Shown here one piece after another: positions 1 through 8,774 of a stretch of DNA of 64,000 nucleotides. A program made the translations under genes and the position numbers. How positions within the stretch are numbered: position 1 is the first letter of the stretch; every line of letters starts with the position of its first letter. The stretch covers positions 1,674,001 through 1,738,000 of the forward strand of contig NZ_AP028055.1 of the NCBI RefSeq assembly GCF_040365225.1, read 5' to 3'. The notes under the pieces were generated by a model. That model was given only the letters and a program-made list of their open reading frames with translations. It did not search any database and was not told the origin of the DNA. The stretch is from Bacteroides sedimenti. GTDB taxonomy: Bacteria > Bacteroidota > Bacteroidia > Bacteroidales > Bacteroidaceae.

Positions 1-169
1 CATAAGCCCAGACTGTGGCATTTATTCCTAATGTTTGAATCGCTGCCCGCCATGGATGTTTTTTCATACGCAATGAATCATTATAAGCGAACAAGGAATC
101 AGCCTGCTGAGCACAGATGTCGCTTATTATCAATAGAAAACAAACAATATAGGCAAAAACTCGCTTCAT
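1..169 (-). CDS. DUF3943 family outer-membrane protein (N-terminus, cut by window edge)
   Basis: Partial gene. The first 56 codons are readable on the minus strand from an ATG at 167-169 and the rest lies beyond base 1. The start has a Sec signal peptide (MKRVFAYIVCFLLIISDICA) and then a QQADSLFAYNDSLRMKKHPW segment nearly identical to the same region of the two complete DUF3943 genes at 350-1810 and 3098-4567. It is therefore a third paralogue of the array. DUF3943 proteins are secreted Bacteroidota proteins, probably outer-membrane beta barrels, with no established function. It lies 180 bases downstream of the second copy on the same strand. The family call is firm; the function is unknown. 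Confidence 0.8.
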   Translation of the reverse strand, partial: MKRVFAYIVCFLLIISDICAQQADSLFAYNDSLRMKKHPWRAAIQTLGINATVWAY

Positions 170-349
170 ACTGACTGCTAAAACAAGAAAGCCTCACTCT
201 CTATTACAATATATGCTCTAATTAGCGTTCAGGAAATCTCATTAGGTTCTGTAAAGGATCCATGATGAGATACGTTTCTTTCAACTCTATAAATATATAA
301 CAAGTATGAAAAGAGAAGAGTTTTATTATTTTAACTTATTCGGTACTTT

Positions 350-1810
350 TCAGAATTTATATTTCAAACCTAACCTGAATTCATAAGTTCTGGATATTAC
401 ATCATCGTGATAAGCATAATGTGTATTTCGGAAATAATAGTAAGAACCCAGATTAATTTTGGTTTTGGAATTAATATTGATTCCCATTATCGCATTAATG
501 AGAAATAGCTCGGCATTACCTTTATCACCCTGAGTATTCAGGTACAAATATGGAGATGCCTTAGTCTTTAAATCCTCCGGTTTATAACCTCTCCAGGTAA
601 ATATCTGATAATCGAACATATTAAGCTCAAAGCTACCATATTTACTAAATTCTATATGGGTATTACTTTTAATACTATATCCGCTACCCAAATTATAATC
701 GCGTCCTAACCGGTAATAATCAGTGAGGCTTGCCCCCAGCAATACCGCATTAAGGTGTCCACGGTATCGGATAGTAATTTTCTTTGTTGCCGGCAATAGA
801 TAGGTCATCCCCACTCCTATTGCTGCAGCCTCTGATATCTTGAAAGGAATTTTCTTTGAATCCTTCGTTACCAACCCGGAATCAAAATAATCAAAATGTT
901 GAAAGAGGCCTATCATCATTTTATGACCGGGCAATGGTTCCGAATATTTTCCGTACAATTTTGCCGCGATATTTACAGAACCAATTACCGGCTGTTTTCC
1001 TCCTACATTGATTAGTGAACTGAAATTAATGTAATCGAAAGGTTTATTGGTTGAATTCTGAAAAGGGTTTCCATAAATCATATTAAACTCCACAAACATG
1101 TTGTTGTTTTCTTTAAAAAGAGACCCGTTATCTGCCATCAGTCTATCACCTACTGTCAGAGAACAATTCACCGGTATCTTTTCATAATCGTGATACAGAT
1201 AGTATTTATGACGTACTTTCCATGCATTGCCAGTGAGCAGCCGGTTAATCCCTCTTGAAGGTGAAATTACAGTTCCCAGTAACTCACGAAAAAACCGATT
1301 AAATCCCCTTTTTGAATCATCCAGCACCAAAGAAGAAATTCGGTAGGTTCCTTCTCCCAAAGCAGCACCACCCAGTGTTGTGGTAATTAAATCATTAATG
1401 GATGGCGGAGTTGTTTCTGCACAAAATTCCCACGAAAGACTACCAGCAAAAGTATAAGATAATGAAGTCCAGTAGGACATTCCGTTACAGCGGGCACTGC
1501 TATATATAAAACTGCCATGAAAAGGATGAAGTAACTGATTAGATGAAAAAAGATCGTTATCCCAGACTAAACCCTTTTTTATATTATCATGGATACTATG
1601 AAAGCTAATCTTCGCAAAATCTGCTTCCCTGATGTAACGGTTGTATGCCCATACAGATGCATTTACACTTAACGCCTGAATTGCAGCACGGAAATAATGT
1701 TTCTTCATTCGAACAGAATCATTACTTACAAACAAAGAATCGGCCTGCTGACCACAAATGTTTTCTGTTGACAGCAAAAGCAAAATAATATATGCCAAAA
1801 TCTTTTTCAT
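350..1810 (-). CDS. DUF3943 domain-containing outer-membrane protein
   Basis: A 486-residue protein with a signal peptide of about 20 residues ending near ICGQ. A DUF3943 region follows at about residues 40-210, with conserved features such as VWDNDLFSSN, SARCNGMSYW, FCAETTPPSIND and SLVLDDSKRGFNRFFRELLG. The C-terminal half alternates short aromatic strands and ends in LGLKYKF, as expected for an outer-membrane beta barrel with a terminal Phe. It is a paralogue of 3098-4567 and of the partial gene at 1-169. Its start lies 9 bases after the stop of the LA_2272-repeat gene at 1820, so the two are probably cotranscribed. No enzymatic motif is visible and the function is unknown. Confidence 0.85.
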   Translation of the reverse strand: MKKILAYIILLLLSTENICGQQADSLFVSNDSVRMKKHYFRAAIQALSVNASVWAYNRYIREADFAKISFHSIHDNIKKGLVWDNDLFSSNQLLHPFHGSFIYSSARCNGMSYWTSLSYTFAGSLSWEFCAETTPPSINDLITTTLGGAALGEGTYRISSLVLDDSKRGFNRFFRELLGTVISPSRGINRLLTGNAWKVRHKYYLYHDYEKIPVNCSLTVGDRLMADNGSLFKENNNMFVEFNMIYGNPFQNSTNKPFDYINFSSLINVGGKQPVIGSVNIAAKLYGKYSEPLPGHKMMIGLFQHFDYFDSGLVTKDSKKIPFKISEAAAIGVGMTYLLPATKKITIRYRGHLNAVLLGASLTDYYRLGRDYNLGSGYSIKSNTHIEFSKYGSFELNMFDYQIFTWRGYKPEDLKTKASPYLYLNTQGDKGNAELFLINAIMGININSKTKINLGSYYYFRNTHYAYHDDVISRTYEFRLGLKYKF

Positions 1811-1819
1811 GCTGTCAGT

Positions 1820-2965
1820 TTAAAACAAGACAATTCCACATTCCATTATTGGTCTGTTCTCAAAAACCACTCCGGTTCCATAACGTCTTGTCTGTGCAAA
1901 TCCTCCCGAAGCAAAAATACCTAATTTAGAAATTGGGTGAAGTTCAAGGTTCAGGCGCCCCTGCAAAGAATATAGCCGTTTGGGATAGCCGTTTAAACCA
2001 TCTTTCTCAAAATTCTGAATGTGATAAAAACCGGCATCAGAACTAATCTCCAGCACCCTTAAAAATTTGATTCCAACACCCAATCTATAAAAAAGTGAGC
2101 CGGAGAACTTATCATCAAGGCCTTTATAAGATGTTCCAAATCCTAATATCGAGTATGTGTAATGTGCTTTGAACCGAATACCCAGATTTATTTTATTAAC
2201 GTTTCCACTATAGAACAACATCTGGATCCGGGTTTTGGGGTTTACATTCACCAATCCTAATTTCACTGTTGATGTATCGCTGCTATGATTAATCAATCCT
2301 ATCTGCACTCCCTTTACGTCATCACCGCAAATATTGATAAGTCCTAATTGAACACCTCTGACTCCCCCGGCATAATTCGCCAAGCCCAACTGAACGCCTT
2401 TGATTGACTCCTCACATACATTAACCAAACCAGCCAATTGAAAAAGTCTGGATGAAGAAGAAGCTATGTTTATTCCACCTGCAAACTGTATCCCACTTGC
2501 TCTGGAACCTGCTATGTTACTCATTCCTGCCAGTTGAATACCTTTGGTGTCTCCAACTGAAAAATTTGTAATGCCACAAATCATTAATCCTTTGGAATAC
2601 CTTACAACAGTATTTTGAATGGCACTTATCTGCAATCCATGCATATGTCCTTTTACCACATTGAAAAGGCCGGCTATTTCTAAACCATTCATGTCTTTAT
2701 GCAGAAAATTATAACCTCCGGTAAATAGTAATCCATTTAAATCTTGATGGCAAAAATTTGCAAAAACATTAGCACTCAAACCGTTTAATCTGTTTGTTTT
2801 GGAACAAAAACCCAAATTTATATTGGAGACATTCAAGGAATCGAATGGAACTATCGCAACCGGATTCCATATAGAAATATTTATAGGACGCCACTTCTTG
2901 TTTTGCGCTTGCAGCAAACAAAAAAAGAGTAGCAACAGAGCCACTGCCATCAATCTTCTTGTCAT
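1820..2965 (-). CDS. LA_2272-type surface-repeat outer-membrane protein
   Basis: About 381 residues. The ATG at 2963-2965 (MTRRLMAVALLLLFFCLLQA) is chosen because it gives a normal signal peptide; an in-frame start at 3001 would add 12 residues. The middle (about residues 85-235) has a dozen or more repeats of the type G-(V/I)-Q-(L/I)-(G/A)-x-x-N, for example GVQLGLINICGD and GVQIGLINHSSD. This is the pattern of LA_2272 surface repeats and suggests a regular beta structure. The C-terminal part looks barrel-like and ends in Phe (GIVLF). It is a close paralogue of 4577-5728, and each copy is followed after 9 bases by a DUF3943 gene, so the pair was duplicated as a unit. The function is unknown. 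Confidence 0.8.
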   Translation of the reverse strand: MTRRLMAVALLLLFFCLLQAQNKKWRPINISIWNPVAIVPFDSLNVSNINLGFCSKTNRLNGLSANVFANFCHQDLNGLLFTGGYNFLHKDMNGLEIAGLFNVVKGHMHGLQISAIQNTVVRYSKGLMICGITNFSVGDTKGIQLAGMSNIAGSRASGIQFAGGINIASSSSRLFQLAGLVNVCEESIKGVQLGLANYAGGVRGVQLGLINICGDDVKGVQIGLINHSSDTSTVKLGLVNVNPKTRIQMLFYSGNVNKINLGIRFKAHYTYSILGFGTSYKGLDDKFSGSLFYRLGVGIKFLRVLEISSDAGFYHIQNFEKDGLNGYPKRLYSLQGRLNLELHPISKLGIFASGGFAQTRRYGTGVVFENRPIMECGIVLF

Positions 2966-3097
2966 TGTTATCCTGAATAAACTTGTTATTAATAATAACA
3001 AAGAATATACAAAAAGAGTTGTGACAAATGTTTCTTAATATTTTAACTCAAATTGAATAGCATGCAGCTAAATTGAGAAGTACAAATTGGGGATGAA

Positions 3098-4567
3098 TTA
3101 AAATGTATACCTTAACCCCAATCGGGTTTCGAATGTTTGAGAAGAGACATCTGTTAATTTAGTATCTGTGTAATGTGTATTTCGCATGTAATAGTAGAAT
3201 CCGAGGCTGACTTTGTATTTCGGACTCAGATTTATGCCCATGGTAGGATTTACAATACTAAGTTGCACATTGCCTTTATCTCCCTGAGCATTTAAGTAAA
3301 GTAAATCGTCTGGTGTCATATCTTTCAGAGCTTCCCCATCGTATCCTTTCCAGGTAAATATACGATAATGTTGCAGGTTCAGATTAAAATTGCCATATCG
3401 GCCAAAATCAATGAAGGTATTACTCTTAATACTGAATCCGCTACCCATGTTATAATTTCTATCAATCACATTGTAGTGGTCGGTAAGACTCCCTCCTACA
3501 AGAATTGCATTTAAATAGGAACTTTGGCGGATAGTCACTTTGGTTGCTGCAGGAAATTGATAAATCATTCCCGGACCAAAAGCCGCCGCTTCAGAAATTT
3601 TGAAAGGAATGTACCCTGACCCATCAATTACAGATTCAGAATCATAAAAATCAAAATGCTGGAAAAGTCCAATCATCATTTTATGTCCTTTTACCGGCTC
3701 CAGGTACTTACCCAACAGCTTTGCTGTAAGGTTGACAGAACCTATCAACGGCTGTTTGCCAATCAGGTTGAAGGTTGTACTGAAACTGAAAAAGTCAAAG
3801 GGCTGGTTCGTGGTTTCCTGTAACGGATCTCCATATGTTACATCAAATTCCACATAAGGACTGTTACTTCCCTGAAAAAGGTTGTTATTGTTGGCCAGAT
3901 ATCTGTCACCAAACGTTGCCGTAAACTTCACCGGCAGTGTTTCGTAATCATGGTGTTTATAATAGGAATGTTTTACCTTCCAGGCATCTCCTGTTATTAA
4001 TCGGTTCAACCCGCGTGACGGGCAAATGATGGTTCCCAGTAATTCACGAAAAAAACGGCTGGAACCCGATTTTGAATCATCAAGTACCAGTGACGAAAGC
4101 CTGTGAGTAACCTCACCCAATGCCGTTCCTCCTATGGAAGTTGCCAGAAAATCGTTTATGGCAGGCGGCTCTTTTTCCGCGCAGATTTCCCACATCAAAC
4201 TTCCTGCAAAGGCATAAGGAGCCGATTCCCAAAACGAAAGGCCATTACTGCGAGCCGAATTAAAATAGAGACCTCCGTGATATGGATGGGCAAACAGATT
4301 GGTAGAGAATTTATCATTGTCCCACACAAAACCATTTTTCAGGTTGTGTCCAATGGAAGAAAGGCTTATTTTTGCAAATTCTTCATTCATCACATAGCGG
4401 TCGAATCCCCAGACACCAACATTTAGCGCAGCAGTTTGAATGGCTGCCCGCCAAGGATGCTTCGCTATCCGGGAGGAATCGTTAAACGCATACAACGAAT
4501 CTGCCTGCTGAGCATGTAAGCCGGTTACTATTAATAGAAATATATAAAACAGAAAAACTCTTTTCAT
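3098..4567 (-). CDS. DUF3943 domain-containing outer-membrane protein
   Basis: A 489-residue protein with signal peptide MKRVFLFYIFLLIVTGLHAQ. The DUF3943 region (about residues 40-210) contains VWDNDKFSTN, SARSNGLSFW, ICAEKEPPAIND and SLVLDDSKSGSSRFFRELLG. The rest is strand-rich and ends in LGLRYTF, typical of an outer-membrane barrel. It is collinear with the neighbour at 350-1810 over its whole length, so one arose from the other by duplication. Its start is 9 bases after the stop of the LA_2272-repeat gene at 4577, implying translation from one transcript. The function is unknown. Confidence 0.85.
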   Translation of the reverse strand: MKRVFLFYIFLLIVTGLHAQQADSLYAFNDSSRIAKHPWRAAIQTAALNVGVWGFDRYVMNEEFAKISLSSIGHNLKNGFVWDNDKFSTNLFAHPYHGGLYFNSARSNGLSFWESAPYAFAGSLMWEICAEKEPPAINDFLATSIGGTALGEVTHRLSSLVLDDSKSGSSRFFRELLGTIICPSRGLNRLITGDAWKVKHSYYKHHDYETLPVKFTATFGDRYLANNNNLFQGSNSPYVEFDVTYGDPLQETTNQPFDFFSFSTTFNLIGKQPLIGSVNLTAKLLGKYLEPVKGHKMMIGLFQHFDFYDSESVIDGSGYIPFKISEAAAFGPGMIYQFPAATKVTIRQSSYLNAILVGGSLTDHYNVIDRNYNMGSGFSIKSNTFIDFGRYGNFNLNLQHYRIFTWKGYDGEALKDMTPDDLLYLNAQGDKGNVQLSIVNPTMGINLSPKYKVSLGFYYYMRNTHYTDTKLTDVSSQTFETRLGLRYTF

Positions 4568-4576
4568 AATATCAAA

Positions 4577-5728
4577 TTAAAACAGTATGATTCCCAACTC
4601 TACAATTGGTTTGTTTTCATAAATCCGGTTGGCTTTATAGTATCGTGTGTGTGCATAACCACCCGATGCAAAGATTCCCAGTCTGGATAAAGGATAATAT
4701 TCCAGGTTTAACCTCAGCTGAAGTGAATACATTCGTTCTGGCGTTGCCTGACTTTCATTATCAAAATTTTCTATGTGCGAGAAACCGGCATCTGAACTTA
4801 TAAATGCCCTCTTGAAAGGAGTTAATCCGGCACCAACCCTGTAAAATAGAGAACCCGAAAACTTTTCGTTTAGCCCTAAATAATGAGTGCCAATTCCAAG
4901 GATAGAATAGGTATAGGTGTTTTTAAACCGGACAGCCGTGTTTATCTTCGTTGTATTCCCCCCATAAGTCATCAGCTGAATTCTTGTTTTGGGATTGATA
5001 TTAACCAATCCGATTTTAACGGCCGAGGTATCTTTGCTGTGGTTAATGATTCCTACCTGTACTCCCTTAACCTCTCCACCACAAAGATTGAGTAAACCAG
5101 CCTGAACGCCGTTCACTCCTCCGGCATAATTCCCCATTCCTATCTGAATACCGTTGATTGGTTCCGAACAGACATTGACCATGCCGGCCAATTGAAGCAA
5201 ATCAGATGAAGATGTTGCAATGTTCACTCCTGAAGAGATTTGTACTCCACTGAAATGAGAACCAGCCATGTTTGTTACACCTGCCAACTGAATACCTCTT
5301 GCATTGCCTATTGCAAAGTTGGTTATCCCAGCAATCATCATCCCCTTGGCATGTTGTACGCTGGTATTTTGTACCGCAGCAATCTGCACACCGTGCATAT
5401 GACCGGTCACAACGTTAAAAAGTCCGGCAACCTCCACCCCATTCATATTTCCGTTTACGAACTCACCTACACCATTAAGTGAAAATCCGCTGACCCTGTG
5501 CTCATTGAAATGAGCAAGAAGGTTTATTCCCACACCCTTCAGTTGATATGTCTTGGAAGATAATCCAAGCGTCACTCTGGTCATGCTCAACGAATCGTAA
5601 GGTGAGGTAGCAACCGGATCCCAAATGGAGAGGTTAAGCGTATGTTTCACCGGGATTTGCGCAAAAAGCAGACGGGATGAAATGAATAATCCTATAAATG
5701 CAATAACTTTTTTCTTCATATACCTCAT
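4577..5728 (-). CDS. LA_2272-type surface-repeat outer-membrane protein
   Basis: A 383-residue paralogue of 1820-2965. Two starts are close together (5728 and 5719); the second gives signal peptide MKKKVIAFIGLFISSRLLFA, and an AGG just upstream could serve it as a ribosome site. Repeats of the form G-(V/I)-Q-(L/I/V)-(G/A/S)-x-x-N run through about residues 85-240 (GIQLAGVTNMAG, GVQVGIINHSKD), and the protein ends in Phe (GIILF). It is the first outer-membrane gene of the array, 36 bases after the stop of the CDF transporter gene at 5765, so the metal exporter and the array may share a transcript. The function is unknown. Confidence 0.8.
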   Translation of the reverse strand: MRYMKKKVIAFIGLFISSRLLFAQIPVKHTLNLSIWDPVATSPYDSLSMTRVTLGLSSKTYQLKGVGINLLAHFNEHRVSGFSLNGVGEFVNGNMNGVEVAGLFNVVTGHMHGVQIAAVQNTSVQHAKGMMIAGITNFAIGNARGIQLAGVTNMAGSHFSGVQISSGVNIATSSSDLLQLAGMVNVCSEPINGIQIGMGNYAGGVNGVQAGLLNLCGGEVKGVQVGIINHSKDTSAVKIGLVNINPKTRIQLMTYGGNTTKINTAVRFKNTYTYSILGIGTHYLGLNEKFSGSLFYRVGAGLTPFKRAFISSDAGFSHIENFDNESQATPERMYSLQLRLNLEYYPLSRLGIFASGGYAHTRYYKANRIYENKPIVELGIILF

Positions 5729-5764
5729 TTAGGAATATCGTGTTATATTTTGAGGAAAAACATA

Positions 5765-6772
5765 TCAAACAACTGAATTCAGGTGCTCTTCTTTATGTTC
5801 CTCATCACTTGCCGTAAGCTCTTTAAGCGTGAGTTTCAACGGTGCTGTAAAAGGATATTTTCGATACTCACAGTCACTCATCTGACAATGGTTGCAATGT
5901 TTCTCCTGACAAGGGTCAGAATGAATCGTCACCAGCAATCTATCTGAATATCTTGCAGACAGAATTCCTTTCAATTCATCGCAGGCCTGATGCCCCTCCG
6001 TAATATTATAAAACCACGGTAGAGTTAAATCGCAATCCACGAATAGATAACTTCCATACTTAATGATTTTCATATTATGGATGTCAATCCATTCCGGTTT
6101 TCTCACGGTCGAGATCACTTCCAGCATTTTATGCAGAACTTCATCATCGGCTTTGTCCATCAGGTTGGCAATTGTTTTCCGAAGTATCAGAACACCGGTC
6201 ACAACGATAATGGAACCAAATATCAACGCCAAAGCGCTGTCTATCCATTTCAATCCGGTAAAGAAAAGCAGTGAAAGACCAACCACCAGACCGATGGTTG
6301 AATAAGTATCCGATTGCAGATGCTTTCCTCCTGCTTCCAGCGCAATTGAATCATACTTCTTCCCCATCCGGATACTGTACCATCCCATTACATAATTTAT
6401 GGCTCCGGAAACAGCTACCACAGCAATACCAATATCCAGTTTGCCTATCGTGGCAGGCTCAAAAAGACGACGAACCCCCTCATAGATAATCATTCCTCCG
6501 GCTATCATAATCAGCAGTCCTTCGATTGAAGCAGATATCAATTCCACCTTTCCATGACCAAACGGATGTTTTTTGTCTTTAGGTCGCGCTGCATACCTCA
6601 AACTAAAAAAACTAATTAGTCCAGCTGTTACATTAACGATGCTCTCCATGGCATCTGTCAGTATACCTACAGAATTTGTAAGATAGAAAGCTATGAATTT
6701 TCCAACAAGAATAATCAAAGACATAGAGACAATCCACCCCTGAACCTTCTGCTTTATTAAATCTTCCTTCAT
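5765..6772 (-). CDS. Cation diffusion facilitator (CDF) metal-efflux transporter
   Basis: A 335-residue inner-membrane protein predicted to export divalent metals (Zn, Fe, Mn or Co type) by proton antiport. Six hydrophobic segments occupy about residues 12-205. TM2 carries LTDAMESIVN, the following loop has HPFGHGKVE, and TM5 has the HLQSD (HxxxD) metal-site motif. A cytoplasmic domain follows at about 210-285. The tail has four cysteines spaced CX4CX2CX4C (C288, C293, C296, C301) with flanking histidines, a likely extra metal site. The metal cannot be told from sequence. A -7 promoter word lies upstream, and the outer-membrane array starts 36 bases downstream. Confidence 0.88.
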   Translation of the reverse strand: MKEDLIKQKVQGWIVSMSLIILVGKFIAFYLTNSVGILTDAMESIVNVTAGLISFFSLRYAARPKDKKHPFGHGKVELISASIEGLLIMIAGGMIIYEGVRRLFEPATIGKLDIGIAVVAVSGAINYVMGWYSIRMGKKYDSIALEAGGKHLQSDTYSTIGLVVGLSLLFFTGLKWIDSALALIFGSIIVVTGVLILRKTIANLMDKADDEVLHKMLEVISTVRKPEWIDIHNMKIIKYGSYLFVDCDLTLPWFYNITEGHQACDELKGILSARYSDRLLVTIHSDPCQEKHCNHCQMSDCEYRKYPFTAPLKLTLKELTASDEEHKEEHLNSVV

Positions 6773-6798
6773 TATTATTTTGCTTGTATGTAATGAAA

Positions 6799-6806
6799 CA
6801 AAGATA
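6799..6806 (-). promoter_or_regulatory. Bacteroidota -7 element for the CDF gene
   Basis: On the minus strand TATCTTTG fits the TAnnTTTG consensus, with an imperfect -33 word (TTTC, 6825-6828) 18 bases upstream. It sits 27 bases before the CDF start codon. The call is inferred from the consensus only. Confidence 0.5.
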
Positions 6807-6935
6807 CATTTATTTTAAATTTCAGAAAGATTATTGTCATTAAAAAAGGGACTGTCAGGCTAATTTAGATTGATTAAAAGAAAGATAAATTCAATCACTT
6901 CGCCATCATTTTTTTTCTTCTCCAATAATTTCGGG

Positions 6936-7021
6936 GTACACCCGGATGTAGGCTAACTGTACATCCGGATGTACAGATGCTTTAGACCCGGGTGTACGGA
7001 TAGCCTACACCCGGGTCTAAA
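6936..7021. repeat. GC-rich palindromic repeat cluster (GTACACCCGG family)
   Basis: The 302-base gap between the CDF gene and the GNAT gene holds four copies of a roughly 12-base word related to GTACACCCGG. They are GTACACCCGGATGTA at 6936-6950, a perfect 20-base palindrome CTGTACATCCGGATGTACAG at 6957-6976, and a perfect inverted pair with 16-base arms at 6981-6996 and 7006-7021 around a 9-base loop. The 14-base word TACACCCGGGTCTA (7006-7019) recurs exactly at 53898-53911. On the minus strand this lies just beyond the end of the haem operon, so it could end or protect that transcript, but no T-run follows. Confidence 0.75.
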
Positions 7022-7074
7022 AACTATTTCGTAAGGTTTGAACTACTGACTACCGGCCTCTATTTTAAAAAGGT

Positions 7075-7353
7075 CTACTGGCAAAGTATTTTGTACTCAT
7101 CATGTTTCTGCACGTATGCTTTTACATACGGACAAGAAGCTATGACTTTCAGATGATTATCGCGGGCATATTGCAATGCGTGGTCAACTAAGGCTGCAGC
7201 AACCCCTTTACCGCCAATCTCCCGCGGCACCCAGGTATGTGTAAAGTCGAGTCCTCCCTCATAAGGAATATAATCAACATAAGCAAATTGGCCATCTACT
7301 TCTGTTTCAAATCGATTTTCTTTTTCATTATGTAATATAACACACTCTATCAT
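7075..7353 (-). CDS. GNAT-fold N-acetyltransferase (NATD1/YjdJ-type)
   Basis: A compact 92-residue protein of the small GCN5-related acetyltransferase type. It has the acetyl-CoA loop GGKGVAAALVDHALQYA (about residues 47-63), preceded by the conserved strand FTHTWVPREI and followed by VIASCPYVKAYVQKHDEY, a signature of the YjdJ/NATD1 group. The length is normal for that group. The substrate is unknown. It starts 33 bases after the protoporphyrinogen oxidase stop and is the last gene of the haem operon. No haem-related role is known for it. Confidence 0.8.
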   Translation of the reverse strand: MIECVILHNEKENRFETEVDGQFAYVDYIPYEGGLDFTHTWVPREIGGKGVAAALVDHALQYARDNHLKVIASCPYVKAYVQKHDEYKILCQ

Positions 7354-7386
7354 TACTTTCTTGTTTTTATAAAGAACAGTTAGGTG

Positions 7387-8760
7387 TTACTTTAAGTTCA
7401 CAATTTCTTCGGCAATCCTAGTGGCCTGCTTGATGCGGTCGGCCATGCCGATGCCGTCTCTTATTCCTCCTGCCAAAAAAAGACGAGGATATTGTTCCTT
7501 CAGGCGTTCAATGCTTGTCAGGCGTTCTTCACTGTCAGCCTCATACTGCGGTATGGCTCTTTCATGACGGAAGATCTTTATCTTATCAGGAGTATACCCG
7601 TGTGGAAATCCCAGCATAGTACACAGAGACTCTTTTACCAGTTCTTCCAGTTGTGTATCTGTATAGTCAAGATATTCCGGATGTTTACTACCACCTATAA
7701 AGAATGAGAGCGTACCTCCGCCTTCAGGGCTACGATGAGAGAAACAAGAAGAGGGAAACAGGATTCCCAGCATTTTTTTCTTCTCACACGAAGGAACCAG
7801 TCCGCCGAAAGCATTTGGCACATGTCCGTCGGCTTTTGTCACTCCTACTCCCACCTGAATCACCGGTGCATAACGAAGAGAGCTAATGGGGTTCATCTCC
7901 TTCTCATCAATAAAAGGAAGTAGTTCCGGCAAAGCAAAAGCAGGAGCAGTTGAGACAATGTAACGAGAATGAATCTGTTCATCGCTGGAGAGAAATGTTT
8001 GCCAACCATCTTCTACCGGCTGCACCGAAATACTCTTTACAGATAGGCGAATATTTTCTTCTTTAATCTTTTCTTTCAAAGCTTTGGTCAACTCTCCGAA
8101 TCCTCCAGGAACGGAAAACACCTCTTTCGTAGCCAGCTTATCACGTTCGGATTTAGGCTCCGAAGCTTTCTTGATACTTCCTCGGATAAAACTGCCATAG
8201 TTTTGTTCCAGGTTGTATAGTTTAGGCAATGCAAAACGAGTCACCAATTTACTAGGATCTCCCGCGTAAATGCCAGAAATAAAGGGATCGACGGCATAGT
8301 TGAGGAATGATTTACCAAGTCTCCTCTTTGTCAGGCTTCCGATACTTTCAAACGGATCGTCTCCTTTTTTTCGAAGAGGTTCGAAAAGCACCCTTATCTT
8401 ATCGCTCAAGGTAAAAAGAGGTGTACTTACCGCTGAAGAGAGTCCGGAAGGCAACGGATGAAAAGCACCATCTTTCCAGATTAGTCTGACTTTTGCTTCT
8501 TTCCGGGCAATTTCCAGCGAGCAGTGAGGATGCAGCTTCTGAAAGAGTTCCACCACCTCGGCATTGGAAACAACACCAGTATTGGGGCCCGATTCAAAAA
8601 CAAATCCGTCTTCATGAATAGATTCCATCTGTCCGCCTACTCTGTCGCTTTTATCCAGTACAAGCACTTTCAGTCCTTTTTCAATCAGATAGAAAGCGGT
8701 AACCAGTCCTGTAACTCCGGCACCGATAATTACAACATCAACCTCTTTGTTCTTATTCAT
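7387..8760 (-). CDS. hemG: Protoporphyrinogen/coproporphyrinogen oxidase (HemG/HemY-type, FAD)
   Basis: A 457-residue flavoprotein of the HemY-type oxidase family, often labelled hemG in Bacteroides. It oxidises protoporphyrinogen IX to protoporphyrin IX, and some family members instead oxidise coproporphyrinogen III. The N-terminus has the dinucleotide fold VVIIGAGVTGLVTAFYLIEK (GxGxxG at residues 13-18) and then DRVGGQMES. The C-terminus has the second FAD contact LFLAGGIRDGIGMADRIKQA. Full family length. It starts 14 bases after the hemN stop, so the two enzymes for consecutive steps are cotranscribed. Which porphyrinogen it prefers cannot be told here; the hemN partner favours the protoporphyrin route. 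Confidence 0.9.
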   Translation of the reverse strand: MNKNKEVDVVIIGAGVTGLVTAFYLIEKGLKVLVLDKSDRVGGQMESIHEDGFVFESGPNTGVVSNAEVVELFQKLHPHCSLEIARKEAKVRLIWKDGAFHPLPSGLSSAVSTPLFTLSDKIRVLFEPLRKKGDDPFESIGSLTKRRLGKSFLNYAVDPFISGIYAGDPSKLVTRFALPKLYNLEQNYGSFIRGSIKKASEPKSERDKLATKEVFSVPGGFGELTKALKEKIKEENIRLSVKSISVQPVEDGWQTFLSSDEQIHSRYIVSTAPAFALPELLPFIDEKEMNPISSLRYAPVIQVGVGVTKADGHVPNAFGGLVPSCEKKKMLGILFPSSCFSHRSPEGGGTLSFFIGGSKHPEYLDYTDTQLEELVKESLCTMLGFPHGYTPDKIKIFRHERAIPQYEADSEERLTSIERLKEQYPRLFLAGGIRDGIGMADRIKQATRIAEEIVNLK

Positions 8761-8774
8761 ATATCAGCTTATAT

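Noticed and set aside
6981..7021. Standard rho-independent terminator of the haem operon
   Set aside because: The stem is strong but no T-run follows on the minus strand, so it is listed as a repeat with possible mRNA-end role.
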